DNA from: Massilia sp. IC2-477
GTDB taxonomy: Bacteria; Pseudomonadota; Gammaproteobacteria; Burkholderiales; Burkholderiaceae_D
DNA length: 64,000 bases
Direction: 5' to 3'
Assembly (NCBI RefSeq): GCF_020707265.1
Contig: NZ_JAJFEQ010000007.1
Location: 186,001-250,000 of the forward strand
Position numbers and translations under genes: made by a program. Below are positions 8,678-17,380 of the stretch, piece by piece (the stretch's first letter is position 1; every line of letters begins with the position of its first letter). Below the pieces are notes generated by a model. The model searched no databases, was not told the origin of the DNA, and saw only the letters and a program-made list of their open reading frames with translations.

Positions 8678-9997
8678 TCAAGGTGCGGCGGGGGTGCGTG
8701 CCACAAGCGATGTGATATGTGCATCGAGCAGGCGCGTATCCATTGACGGATGACCAAGCTTGATCTCGCCCGACTGGACAAGTGCATGAATCTTCTTGTT
8801 CACATCGGAGATCGGCCCGCCCTGCCCGTTCTCGGGGTCGCCCAGCCAGAAGCCGACTTCCAGCTCGTAGCCGTCGGCGGCGAAAGCGTTCAGCAGCACG
8901 TTCGGCGCCGGATCGTCCAGCACCCGCGGCACACCGCGCGGCAGCGATTCGAGCAAGGGCATGATGACGGACAGGTCGCTGTCGTAGGACACGGTCAGCT
9001 TCGTGATGGCGCGCACGTTGCGGTTGGTCGAGGACTGGTTCAGCACCACGCCGGTGATCAGCATCTCGTTCGGCAGCAGGGTCTGGGTGCCGTCAGTCCC
9101 GCGCAACACGGTATAGCGCGTGTTGATGCGCGCCACCTTGCCGGAATATTTATCGAGCGTGATCGGGTCGCCGATGGTCAGGCTGCGTTCCAGCAGGATG
9201 ATGAAGCCGGACACGTAGTTGCTCGCGATACGCTGCATGCCGAGACCGAGACCGACGCCGAGCGCACCGCCAAACACCGACAGCACGGTCAGGTCCAGCC
9301 CCGCCAGCGACAGGCTGAACAGCACAGCGACGAGGATCAGCACCGCCCGGCTCATGCGCGCCAGCACGACCTTGATCGAGCTGTGCATGCGGTCCACCTT
9401 CATCAGGCGTTCTTCCAGCGCGGCGCCGGCCCACAGCGCCAGCATCATCAGGACCACGATCGAGACAATGCCCTCGACCAGGTCGGCCAGCACGATCTTG
9501 TGCTTGCCGACCGGCAAAACAGTGCGGTCGAAGAAGCGGATCACCTCGGGCAGCACGCCCGTGATGTGCAGGGCCACGCCCAGCCAGACGATCAGGGCAA
9601 AGATCTTCTCGAAGGTCTGCAGCGCCTCGCCCAACTGGCCACGGCGCGCGAACACCCGCCGCAGCAGGTAGAAGAAGGTGCGGATCACCGCGAACGAGGA
9701 CGCCAGCGGCACCGCTACATCGAGCAGGTGCACGCTCTGGTAGTTGTCCAGGACGGCGCGGGTGGTCACCAGGAGGCCGAGGATCAGCAACGGCGGCAGC
9801 ACGCGGCTGAAACTGGCCATGCCGAGGCCGATCAGGCCACGTTGCTGCTCCTGGTGGCTGGCCAGCCAGGACCGGTGCATCAGCCGCGCCAGGCCCCAGC
9901 CGACGGCGACGCACAGGACAATGGCAAGCGCCTGCCACAGGATGGCAGGCTGGCGGATGTCGCCGAACAGGTCGGCCAGCAGTTGCTGGAGCGGCAT
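8678..9997 (-). CDS. MscS-family mechanosensitive ion channel protein
   Basis: 439 residues. The N-terminal part has four to five transmembrane segments. The pore-lining TM3-like region and beta domain (ALGVGLGLGMQRIASNYVSG, then ERSLTIGDPITL, residues about 240-280) define the MscS fold. The C-terminal domain is the usual alpha/beta cage. Longer than E. coli MscS (286) because of extra N-terminal helices, as in the YbdG-like group. Starts nine bases after rsmB, so it is the third gene of purN-rsmB-mscS. Confidence 0.9.
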   Translation of the reverse strand: MPLQQLLADLFGDIRQPAILWQALAIVLCVAVGWGLARLMHRSWLASHQEQQRGLIGLGMASFSRVLPPLLILGLLVTTRAVLDNYQSVHLLDVAVPLASSFAVIRTFFYLLRRVFARRGQLGEALQTFEKIFALIVWLGVALHITGVLPEVIRFFDRTVLPVGKHKIVLADLVEGIVSIVVLMMLALWAGAALEERLMKVDRMHSSIKVVLARMSRAVLILVAVLFSLSLAGLDLTVLSVFGGALGVGLGLGMQRIASNYVSGFIILLERSLTIGDPITLDKYSGKVARINTRYTVLRGTDGTQTLLPNEMLITGVVLNQSSTNRNVRAITKLTVSYDSDLSVIMPLLESLPRGVPRVLDDPAPNVLLNAFAADGYELEVGFWLGDPENGQGGPISDVNKKIHALVQSGEIKLGHPSMDTRLLDAHITSLVARTPAAP

Positions 9998-10006
9998 ATT
10001 CCAGTT

Positions 10007-11305
10007 TTACGCGTCGTCTGCCGGCTCGGCAGCCTCAACGGCCTTGGCCTTCGCCTTGCGTTCCAGCACGGCAGCGAAGAAGCCGTCGGTCTGGTGCTTG
10101 TGCGGCAGCATCTTGAGGTACTGGTCCATCTCGAGCGGGATCTTCTGCTCGGCCAGCACCTGGCTTGCCGGCACCAGTTCGAAGTCCGGATGGGTGGCCA
10201 GGAACTGCTCGACGATGACGTCGTTCTCTTCGTTCAGCAGGCTGCAGGTGGCGTACACCAGGCGGCCGCCGTTCTTGACCAGGCGCGCGGCGCCGTCCAG
10301 GATCGATGCCTGCTTTTCCTGCATCTCGGCAACCGCTTCCGGGCGCTGGCGCCACTTGACGTCCGGGTTGCGGCGCAGAGTGCCCAGGCCGGAGCAAGGC
10401 GCGTCGACCAGCACGCGGTCGATCTTGCCGGCCAGGCGCTTGATCTTGGCGTCGCGCTCGTGCGCGATCAAGACCGGATGCACGTTCGACAGCCCGCTGC
10501 GCGCCAGGCGCGGCTTCAGCTTCGACAGGCGCTTTTCCGACACGTCGAAGGCGTACAGGCGGCCGGTGTTGCGCATGGTCGCGCCCAGCGCCAGGGTCTT
10601 GCCGCCGGCGCCGGCGCAGAAATCGACCACCATCTCGCCGCGGCGCGCGCCGAGCAGCTGGGCCAGCACCTGGCTGCCCTCGTCCTGCACTTCGATCGCG
10701 CCTTCCTTGAACAGCGGCAGATTCTGCAGCGCAGGTTTCTTCTGCACGCGCAGGCCCAGCGGCGCATACGGCATCGGCTCGGCCGCGATCGGCGCCTTGG
10801 CCAGTTCGGCGATCACGTCGTCGCGGTTGGCCTTGATGGAGTTCACGCGCAAGTCGAGCGGCGCCGGGGTGTTCAGCACGGCGGCCAACTCCAGCGCCTC
10901 GGCCTCGCCGAATTGCGCCACGAGCTTGTCGTACAGCCAGGCCGGCAGGTTGGCGCGCATCTGCGGCGGCAGCAGACTGCGGTCGACTTCCTTGACGCGG
11001 GTGAGCAGATGGGTTTCTTCCTCGCTCAGGCCGCCGAGGGCGTCGATGCCCACGGTCTCGGCCAGGCCCAGCAGGGCCAGCTTGCGCATCGAGGGCGTGT
11101 TGCCGGAGCCGGCGAAGTCGGTGTAGAAGGATTTGTTACGCAGGACGGCGTACACCGCCTCGGCGATGACGCCGCGCTCGCGGCCGCCGAAACGGGGGTG
11201 GTCCTTGAAGTAGCGCGACAGGGTGACGTCGGCGGGCGACGTGAAGCGCAGGATCTCGCGCAATACTTCTTCGGTATTGCCGATGATCGCTGGAGGCAAT
11301 CTCAT
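10007..11305 (-). CDS. RsmB/NOP family class I SAM-dependent rRNA methyltransferase
   Basis: Probable 16S rRNA m5C methyltransferase, 432 residues. The N-terminal part resembles the NusB-like RNA-binding domain. The Rossmann core shows the SAM motif VVDFCAGAGGKTLALG (about residue 225), DAPCSGLGTLRRNPD (about 300) and YATCSLLNEEND (about 358). The two Cys in the last two motifs are the catalytic and release cysteines. Lies 12 bases downstream of purN. RsmB-like by motif, but a separate canonical rsmB next to fmt could exist elsewhere in the genome. Confidence 0.9.
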   Translation of the reverse strand: MRLPPAIIGNTEEVLREILRFTSPADVTLSRYFKDHPRFGGRERGVIAEAVYAVLRNKSFYTDFAGSGNTPSMRKLALLGLAETVGIDALGGLSEEETHLLTRVKEVDRSLLPPQMRANLPAWLYDKLVAQFGEAEALELAAVLNTPAPLDLRVNSIKANRDDVIAELAKAPIAAEPMPYAPLGLRVQKKPALQNLPLFKEGAIEVQDEGSQVLAQLLGARRGEMVVDFCAGAGGKTLALGATMRNTGRLYAFDVSEKRLSKLKPRLARSGLSNVHPVLIAHERDAKIKRLAGKIDRVLVDAPCSGLGTLRRNPDVKWRQRPEAVAEMQEKQASILDGAARLVKNGGRLVYATCSLLNEENDVIVEQFLATHPDFELVPASQVLAEQKIPLEMDQYLKMLPHKHQTDGFFAAVLERKAKAKAVEAAEPADDA

Positions 11306-11317
11306 GGTGTTCCTTAA

Positions 11318-11944
11318 TTAAATGCTTGTGGTTTCGGCGGGCGCGAGGATGCGCACCTCACCGTTTTCAATACTGAGCCTGTCCTCGACGAACAGGCGCA
11401 CCGCATACGGGTAGAGCTTGTGTTCCTCGACCAGCACGCGGGCGGACAGGGTCTCTTCGGTGTCGCCAGGGAGCACCGGCACACGCGCCTGCGCCACCAC
11501 CGGGCCATGGTCGAGCTCGGCAGTGACGAAGTGGACGGTGGCCCCGTGTTCCTTCTCGCCGGCGTCGATCGCCTGCTGGTGCGTGGCCAATCCCGGGAAC
11601 AGCGGCAGCAGCGAGGGGTGGATGTTCAGCATGCGACCGGCGTAGTGCTCGACGAAAGGCGCCGTCAGGATGCGCATGAAGCCGGCCAGCACGACGAGGT
11701 CGGGCGCGAAGCGGTCGATCGTCTCCTGCAGGGCAGCGTCGAACTCGGCGCGGCTCCCATATTCCTTGTTCGCGACAACGGCCGTCGGGATGCCGCGGGC
11801 ACGGGCGAAATCCAGGCCCTTGGCTTCCGGCTTGTTGCTGATAACGGCCGCGATACGGGCCGGCCAGCCCTCCGCTTCCAGCGCGCGCACGACCGCTTCC
11901 ATGTTGCTGCCGCGGCCGGAAATGAGGATCACGATGTTTTTCAT
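11318..11944 (-). CDS. purN: Phosphoribosylglycinamide formyltransferase
   Basis: Third step of purine synthesis: transfers a formyl group from 10-formyl-THF to GAR. It has 208 residues, typical for PurN. Visible are the GAR-binding loop GRGSNMEAVV (residues 9-18), DLVVLAGFMRIL, the catalytic block NIHPSLLPLFPGLATHQQAI with the conserved His, and the Asp of ELDHGPVVAQ. Start chosen at ATG 11944 (MKNIVILISGRGSN), because the open frame further upstream is not conserved. First gene of purN-rsmB-mscS. Confidence 0.97.
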   Translation of the reverse strand: MKNIVILISGRGSNMEAVVRALEAEGWPARIAAVISNKPEAKGLDFARARGIPTAVVANKEYGSRAEFDAALQETIDRFAPDLVVLAGFMRILTAPFVEHYAGRMLNIHPSLLPLFPGLATHQQAIDAGEKEHGATVHFVTAELDHGPVVAQARVPVLPGDTEETLSARVLVEEHKLYPYAVRLFVEDRLSIENGEVRILAPAETTSI

Positions 11945-12005
11945 AGCGCGCATTGTACCGTATCGCCGGCGGGCAACCGCGGCGGACGGCGCTGCGGCCA
12001 GCGAC

Positions 12006-12413
12006 TCAGACCGGAATCGCGAAGGAGTAGAATACGCGGAACGGGACTTTCTTTTCGGCCCAGAATTCGGCCGCGTCACGGAACACGTCGAGCAGGTTTT
12101 CGCGTGCTTCCTTGTCGAATTTCTGCGCACTCGGCAATTGCTCGAGCACGACGAGGAAGCCAGGCTGGGGCCCTGCTTCGGCCACGGTCTCGGTCAGGCA
12201 CTTGCGCAGCGCGTCGAAGTTCTTGCTGCAGGGTTTGGGGAAATAGAAGTTCTCGCCGATGCGGGCGCACACCTGCTGCTTAGTCAAGGTATTGGCGCAA
12301 TGCGCATAGAGAAAGTGATGACCCAGGCGTGCAGCCTCCTGTTGCAGTTCGGCGACGCGGAACGCGCGGATCGACTGCACCAGATTGGGCGGCACTCTCA
12401 TCAACAAACTCAT
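12006..12413 (-). CDS. Barstar-like (barnase inhibitor family) protein
   Basis: 135 residues, start MSLLMRVPPNLVQ at 12413 with TGAGGA ahead of it. The central stretch IGENFYFPKPCSKNFDALRK followed by CLTE matches the barstar pattern, in which a helix after an aromatic-rich loop plugs a ribonuclease active site. The rest (FLVVLEQLPSAQKFDKE, DAAEFWAEKKVPFRVFY) also fits the barstar alpha/beta fold. No barnase-type RNase gene is adjacent, so its partner is unknown or the protein has a housekeeping role. It lies 61 bases upstream of purN on the same strand. Confidence 0.8.
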   Translation of the reverse strand: MSLLMRVPPNLVQSIRAFRVAELQQEAARLGHHFLYAHCANTLTKQQVCARIGENFYFPKPCSKNFDALRKCLTETVAEAGPQPGFLVVLEQLPSAQKFDKEARENLLDVFRDAAEFWAEKKVPFRVFYSFAIPV

Positions 12414-12813
12414 TTTTTCCTCAGGCTGACCAGATGGGTGTGATGCGGCGCCCACAGCGCTACGCGTCGCGACGGCTGACATCCGCCACATTCTTCTCTC
12501 CCGTAGTTGTTTCCGCAGGCCAATTAAAGACCCTTAGTGTGTAAGGGTAACGTTTTGTGGTATTGGAAGCAACCCAAATGTGATCCAGGGAATCCCATTT
12601 GTAATAATTAGTATGTTCACATATGCACAACTTGTCGCTCCACCAACAGCTCTGCCATTCTGGCGGGGGATGCGAAAAGCTTGCGTTGCTGTTACATTTT
12701 GTTGCCACAGGGATTCGATGAGTTCGGCAGATCGGATTACCATAGGAACCATGGAAGTCCGGTCGGTCCCCACCCCACCAGACCCGTCGAATACACCACT
12801 ACGAGGTAAGACC
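12414..12813. other. 400-bp intergenic region between divergent genes
   Basis: This gap between the barstar-like gene and the glycine-zipper gene is richer in A+T than its surroundings. It contains no convincing coding frame; short frames on both strands lack a ribosome site or codon bias. It must hold the two divergent promoters, but I cannot point to a convincing -35/-10 pair. Confidence 0.5.
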
Positions 12814-13326
12814 ATGAACTTTCAAGCCAAACTGATCATCGCCGCCGCGGGCCTGGCTGCCCTGCCCCTGGCGCAGGCCCAGGATTTCGAAGATTTCGGC
12901 CGCGTGGTGCGCGTGCAGCCGCGCGTGGAACAGATCCGCACCCCGCGCCAGGAATGCCGCACTGACTACGTGCAGGTGCCGGTGGAGCAGCAACGCGGCG
13001 TTGGCGGCGGCATTGTCGGCGGCATCGTCGGTGGCCTGCTGGGCAACCAGGTCGGCAGCGGCAGCGGCCGCGTCGCTGCCACGGCAGCGGGCGCGATCGC
13101 CGGCGCCATGGTCGGCGACCGCGCGGAAAACGCCAACCGCGGGCCTGGCGGCGTGCAGGAACAGGCCGTGCGCCAGTGCCGCACCGTCGAAGCCTACGAG
13201 TCGCGCACCAACGGCTACGACGTCACCTACGAGTACCGCGGCCAGACCTACACCACGCTGATGAACCGCGATCCGGGCAACCGCGTCCGCCTGCGCGTCT
13301 CGGCGCAGCCGGTCGACGGCTACTGA
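12814..13326 (+). CDS. Glycine zipper 2TM domain envelope protein
   Basis: 170 residues with a signal peptide (MNFQAKLIIAAAGLAALPLA, cleavage after AQA). Residues about 66-110 are a glycine-zipper segment, GGGIVGGIVGGLLGNQVG then ATAAGAIAGAMVGDRA, of the 2TM/SlyB-like type that inserts in the envelope. Conserved Cys residues lie at the flanks (RQECRTDY, VRQCRTVE). The C-terminal YDVTYEYRGQTYTTLMNRDP is typical of this family. GAGGTA precedes the ATG; upstream in-frame ATGs are ignored. Function unknown, probably envelope stability. Confidence 0.88.
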   Translation: MNFQAKLIIAAAGLAALPLAQAQDFEDFGRVVRVQPRVEQIRTPRQECRTDYVQVPVEQQRGVGGGIVGGIVGGLLGNQVGSGSGRVAATAAGAIAGAMVGDRAENANRGPGGVQEQAVRQCRTVEAYESRTNGYDVTYEYRGQTYTTLMNRDPGNRVRLRVSAQPVDGY

Positions 13327-13346
13327 TCCTCAACCGGCTCCGCGCC

Positions 13347-13380
13347 GGCTTCCCGCAGCGCCCTTGCGCTGCGGGAAGCC
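13347..13380 (+). terminator. Strong hairpin after the glycine-zipper gene
   Basis: Perfect 15-bp stem (13347-13361 with 13366-13380) closing a CCTT loop, 20 bases after the stop. There is no T-run behind it, so it may act as an mRNA 3'-end stabiliser rather than a classical terminator. Confidence 0.55.
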
Positions 13381-13417
13381 CTCCCCCGATAATAGGGCGA
13401 TTCAACCAGGTTGCCCT

Positions 13418-14200
13418 ATGCTCATCAAACGCAAATCCATCGAACAGGCCGAATCCTCGCGCCGTCCCGCGCGCAAACCCAAGTTCGCTCCCGTCACCCT
13501 GTCCGAACAGGACGGCGTCCGCTACCTCCACTTCGGCACCGAATGGGTGCAGGGTGCGATGCGCATCCGCAAGCCGGACTGGCCGGAGCTGGAATACGCG
13601 CAGCAAATGATGGCCTGGATGCTGTTCATCGAATCGCCCCGCGCCATCGCCCAGCTGGGCCTGGGCGCCGCAACGCTGACCAAGTTCTGCTACCGGCAGT
13701 TCCTTGACGCGAGCGTCACCGCCGTCGAGCTGAACGAATCCGTGATCGCCATCTGCGCCTCGATGTTCAAGCTGCCGCCCAACGACGAGCGCCTGAACGT
13801 GCTGGAAATGGACGCGATGGATTTCGTCCTCGACCCGGCGAATCACGGCGCCTTCGACGTCCTGCAGTGCGATTTGTACGACGCCACCGCACGCGGCCCG
13901 GTGCTCGACACGCCCGAGTTCTACCAGGCCTGCAACGATTGCTTGGCCGAGGATGGCATCATGACGGTCAACCTGTTCGGTGACCACCCGAGCTTCGCGA
14001 AGAACCTGAAGGCCATGAAATTCGCCTTCGATCACGTGATCTGCCTGCCGGAAGTCCATGAGGGCAATGTCGTGGCGCTGTGCTTCCGCGACAGGCCGCA
14101 ACTGGACAAGGAAGCGCTGGCTGCCCGCGCCGCGCAGATTGTGGCGGCGACCAAGCTGCCGGCCAAGTCCTGGGTCAAGGGCATCCTCGCCGCCAACTAG
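13418..14200 (+). CDS. Spermidine synthase-like SAM-dependent methyltransferase-fold protein
   Basis: 260 residues with the spermidine synthase Rossmann fold. The SAM/dcSAM loop is AQLGLGAATLTKFCYRQF, followed by ASVTAVELNESV (acidic residue binding the nucleoside ribose) and VLEMDAMDFV. The region normally holding the substrate Asp pair reads FDVLQCDLYDATARGP. This pattern is common in orphan SpeE-like proteins of Burkholderiales, whose substrate is not known. It ends 23 bases before the GspE-like gene and may be cotranscribed with it. Confidence 0.8.
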   Translation: MLIKRKSIEQAESSRRPARKPKFAPVTLSEQDGVRYLHFGTEWVQGAMRIRKPDWPELEYAQQMMAWMLFIESPRAIAQLGLGAATLTKFCYRQFLDASVTAVELNESVIAICASMFKLPPNDERLNVLEMDAMDFVLDPANHGAFDVLQCDLYDATARGPVLDTPEFYQACNDCLAEDGIMTVNLFGDHPSFAKNLKAMKFAFDHVICLPEVHEGNVVALCFRDRPQLDKEALAARAAQIVAATKLPAKSWVKGILAAN

Positions 14201-14223
14201 AACGCTCATTACGGGAGCCGAAC

Positions 14224-16032
14224 GTGACCACGCAAGCCGTCCCCACCACCTCCAAGGCGCCGCGCCTGCGCGCGCTCGACCTGCAGTCCATCTTCTCGTG
14301 GCTGCTGGCCGACGGCATCGTCACCAAGGACACGGTCAAAGCCCAGTTCGCGCAGGCGCAGGCGGTATTGAAAAACGCGGCGGGGTCGATGCATCCGCTG
14401 ACGGCCGTGGCCCAGTGCAAACTTGTATCTGCGCTGCCGCCGAACCGCCTCTTGACGCTCGACCTGCTCACCGAATGGTGCGCGACCAAGGTCGGCCTGC
14501 CCTTCATCCGCATCGACCCCTTGAAAATCGATTTCACCAAGGTGGCGGACGTGATGTCCGCCAGCTATGCGGCCCGCTTCAATATCCTGCCGGTGGAGAT
14601 GACTGCCTCCACGCTGGTGGTGGCGACGGCTGATCCGGCCAACGTGGAATGGGAAGCGGAAATCGCCAAGGTCTCACGCCGCAAGATCGAACTGGTGCTG
14701 GCCAATCCGCTCGATATCGGCCAATACATTTCGCAATTCTTCAGCCTGGCCAAATCGATCCGCGACGCCAACCGCCAGACCGGGCAAGACCTGGCAATGC
14801 GCAACAACTTCGAGCAGCTGGTCGAACTGGGCAAATCGAACAAGCAGTTCGATGCGAACGACCAGCACATCGTGAATATCGTCGACTGGCTGTGGAGTTA
14901 CGCGTTCGAACAGCGTGCTTCGGATATTCACCTGGAACCGAAGCGCGAATTTGCCGTGATCCGCTTCCGCATCGACGGCGTGCTGCATCAGGTGTACCAG
15001 GTGCCGGCGGTGGTCATGATTGCGATGACAGCGCGTATCAAGCTGCTGGGACGGATGGACGTGATCGAAAAGCGGCGGCCGCAGGATGGGCGCATCAAGA
15101 CCCGTACCGCCGGCGGCCAGGAAGTCGAATTGCGCCTGTCGACGCTGCCGACCGCATTCGGCGAAAAGCTGGTGATGCGTATTTTCGATCCGGAAGTCGT
15201 CGTCAAGACGCTGCCGGAACTCGGCTTCCCGCCGGACGATGCCACGCGCTGGGATGCGTTGACCAACCGGCCGCACGGGATCATTCTCGTGACCGGGCCG
15301 ACCGGCTCCGGCAAGACCACCACGCTGTACACGACGCTGAAGGCGCTGGCGACCAGTGAGGTCAATGTCTGCACGGTGGAGGATCCCATCGAAATGGTCG
15401 AAGCCTCGTTCAACCAGATGCAGGTACAGCCGGGGATCGAGCTGTCGTTCGCCGACGGCGTGCGTGCGCTGATGCGTCAGGATCCGGACATCATCATGGT
15501 GGGCGAGATTCGCGATTTGCAGACAGCCGAAATGGCGATCCAGGCGGCGCTGACCGGGCACCTGGTGTTTTCGACGCTGCATACGAATGACGCACCGGCC
15601 GCGGTCGTGCGTTTGCTGGAGCTGGGGGTGCCGGATTATCTGCTCGAAGCGACCCTAATCGGCGTGATGGCGCAGCGCCTGGTGCGCACGCTCTGTCCGG
15701 AATGCAAGGCGCCTGGTGGAGAGCTGAGTGATGAGGTGTGGCAGAGCATTGGTGGGGCGTGGAATATTCCGAAGCCGGATACCGTGTATCGGCCCATCGG
15801 TTGTCCGGAGTGCCGCCAAACGGGCTATCGGGGCCGCACGGGTATCTATGAATTGCTGACGGTGAGCGAAGGGTTTGCTCACGCGGTGCGTGAATCCGCC
15901 GATATCCAGAAGCTGCGGCAGCAGAGCGTCGCTGATGGCATGAAGCCGCTGCGCATTGCCGGCGCGATGAAGATCGTCGAAGGCTTCACTACGGCGGATG
16001 AGGTCCTGAAGGTGACCGCGGCGCTAGTGTGA
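14224..16032 (+). CDS. GspE/PulE/PilB-family secretion or pilus assembly ATPase
   Basis: Cytoplasmic hexameric ATPase of type II secretion or type IV pilus machines, 602 residues from GTG 14224, with GGAGC about seven bases before it. The N-terminal T2SSE_N-type domain spans about residues 50-200. The core has Walker A GPTGSGKTTTLYT (about 358), the Asp-box DPDIIMVGEIRD (about 419) and the His box STLHTND. A four-Cys zinc motif (CPECKAPG, later CPECRQ) lies at about 490-531. No other secretion or pilus gene is adjacent, so the machine it serves cannot be told. Confidence 0.88.
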   Translation: MTTQAVPTTSKAPRLRALDLQSIFSWLLADGIVTKDTVKAQFAQAQAVLKNAAGSMHPLTAVAQCKLVSALPPNRLLTLDLLTEWCATKVGLPFIRIDPLKIDFTKVADVMSASYAARFNILPVEMTASTLVVATADPANVEWEAEIAKVSRRKIELVLANPLDIGQYISQFFSLAKSIRDANRQTGQDLAMRNNFEQLVELGKSNKQFDANDQHIVNIVDWLWSYAFEQRASDIHLEPKREFAVIRFRIDGVLHQVYQVPAVVMIAMTARIKLLGRMDVIEKRRPQDGRIKTRTAGGQEVELRLSTLPTAFGEKLVMRIFDPEVVVKTLPELGFPPDDATRWDALTNRPHGIILVTGPTGSGKTTTLYTTLKALATSEVNVCTVEDPIEMVEASFNQMQVQPGIELSFADGVRALMRQDPDIIMVGEIRDLQTAEMAIQAALTGHLVFSTLHTNDAPAAVVRLLELGVPDYLLEATLIGVMAQRLVRTLCPECKAPGGELSDEVWQSIGGAWNIPKPDTVYRPIGCPECRQTGYRGRTGIYELLTVSEGFAHAVRESADIQKLRQQSVADGMKPLRIAGAMKIVEGFTTADEVLKVTAALV

Positions 16033-16077
16033 AGTGCTGCTGCACAGTTAGCACTAGCGCAAACCCGAACGTCCGGC

Positions 16078-16083
16078 TATAAT
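16078..16083 (+). promoter_or_regulatory. -10 box of first tRNA-Lys gene
   Basis: Perfect TATAAT 12 bases before the tRNA. No good -35 hexamer is visible at 17 bases; the sequence there is TAGCGC. The second tRNA copy has a better promoter. Confidence 0.6.
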
Positions 16084-16095
16084 GCTGCCTCTTTC

Positions 16096-16171
16096 GGGTC
16101 GTTAGCTCAGTTGGTAGAGCAGCGGACTTTTAATCCGTTGGTCGCTGGTTCGAGCCCAGCACGGCCTACCA
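16096..16171 (+). tRNA. tRNA-Lys (anticodon UUU), copy 1
   Basis: 76-nt cloverleaf with encoded CCA. The anticodon loop is CTTTTAA (anticodon TTT), the T loop TTCGAGC sits on a GCTGG/CCAGC stem, and the D arm is GCTCAGTTGGTAGAGC. The acceptor stem contains two wobble pairs, G1-U72 and U4-G69. Identical base for base to the copy at 25298-25373. Confidence 0.97.
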
Positions 16172-16189
16172 GAATTAGTTGTAGCAAAG

Positions 16190-16222
16190 AAGGCGTTACG
16201 AGTGATCGTGACGCCTTTTTTG
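16190..16222 (+). terminator. Terminator of tRNA-Lys copy 1
   Basis: 11-bp stem AAGGCGTTACG/CGTGACGCCTT with one G-T pair and a six-base loop, followed by six T. Closely related to the terminator after the second copy. Confidence 0.88.
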
Positions 16223-16300
16223 TTTAGCGCATCCCTATTCCTCACTTATTTCCCAAGAAAAAACTCCTGCAAGGAAAGCTCTTCGCTTCGTTGATATTCC

Positions 16301-17299
16301 CTAGTGTTTTTCTTGCTTGGCTAGCTTGATCGACTCGACGATGTGATCCCACATTGCAACAGCTTGATCATTTTCGATTTGAGTCGTTGTGCGGGTCCCG
16401 TCGCTTAATGGCTGACCAGAATCCAAAGAGAGAGAAATACTAGGAGTAGTTTTTCCGGGATTCTTCCGTCTAGTTTCAAGCATAAACTTCAATACGTGCT
16501 CTCCGGCTCCCACGATATGTCCAATTCCAAGCCACTCATCAGTAAGCATTCCTGCTGTTGTGCGCTGTCGAGCCCTGAGCACCTCGGTCCTAACTTTCAG
16601 CTCTTGCAAAGCAAAGCTGTCACGCTTCATCCTATCAGATAATGTCATTGGATCATCATGCGAAAATGTTTCAACGCCAATCTCGAGCACTAATCCACCA
16701 TTGTCGCGATAGGTAAATTTGCCATTCTCCTGCGATAAATTTGACTGGATCACGACCGGACCAAGGCAGAATCCAAGTCCTACATTACTGACATCCAAAC
16801 TCATTATCGACTTTGATAATTTCTTTAATTGCTGTTCAGCTTCCAAATACGCATTACCGAAGGAATCTAGTCGCAGTTTGACCATCGCATTTCCACGCAA
16901 AAAGAACATCTCGCTGAAATATGCATCATCGATTTCCTGCGCTCGAAACAACGTTGAGCCGTCGGGAAGAACCGTGTCCATCTTCAAAACATCAACAGCC
17001 TTGCTTTCCGACCTACTGAGTTCAGAACGCCGCTTCTGAACCTCAATATTAAACTTTGTCTTTGTCGTTATGCCAGATTGAACAAAGATATCAATCTCCG
17101 GATCCTGTGCGATTGCATCCTCGATTTTAAATATTCCTGTTGTAATGTTAGAGGCTTGAAGAGAAGTTGGAATATTTATTAAGTGCCTTCCTACACAGTG
17201 CACCACATCGGCGCGGACGTACTTTTCGACGCCTTCTTCACTGTGATATCTGCATCCAAACAGAATTGAGAACGACATGGCCAATAAAATTCTGAGCAT
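16301..17299 (-). CDS. Lipoprotein resembling T6SS immunity protein Tli4 family
   Basis: 332 residues starting MLRILLAMSFSILFGCRYHS, a lipoprotein signal with lipobox Cys at residue 16, so anchored to a membrane facing the periplasm. Features recalling the Tli4 family are VHCVGRHLINIP just after the lipobox, a central GLGFCLGPVVI, and a C-terminal tail AMWDHIVESIKLAKQ. Tli4 proteins protect against T6SS phospholipase Tle4, and relatives occur beside other effectors. Here it follows the effector and a secreted partner on the same strand. Composition is A+T-rich (one 60-base line at 16801 has 20 G+C), suggesting acquired DNA. Confidence 0.6.
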   Translation of the reverse strand: MLRILLAMSFSILFGCRYHSEEGVEKYVRADVVHCVGRHLINIPTSLQASNITTGIFKIEDAIAQDPEIDIFVQSGITTKTKFNIEVQKRRSELSRSESKAVDVLKMDTVLPDGSTLFRAQEIDDAYFSEMFFLRGNAMVKLRLDSFGNAYLEAEQQLKKLSKSIMSLDVSNVGLGFCLGPVVIQSNLSQENGKFTYRDNGGLVLEIGVETFSHDDPMTLSDRMKRDSFALQELKVRTEVLRARQRTTAGMLTDEWLGIGHIVGAGEHVLKFMLETRRKNPGKTTPSISLSLDSGQPLSDGTRTTTQIENDQAVAMWDHIVESIKLAKQEKH

Positions 17300-17380
17300 A
17301 TATTCTGCCGTTCAGGAAAAATTCATGCCCGCATATAGCTATTGACTGCGAGATGACAGAACCGGTACAGAGCTAACGGG

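Noticed and set aside
12534..12815. Small minus-strand frame in the 400-bp intergenic region
   Set aside because: No ribosome site, no codon bias, and it runs into the start of the glycine-zipper gene; treated as non-coding.
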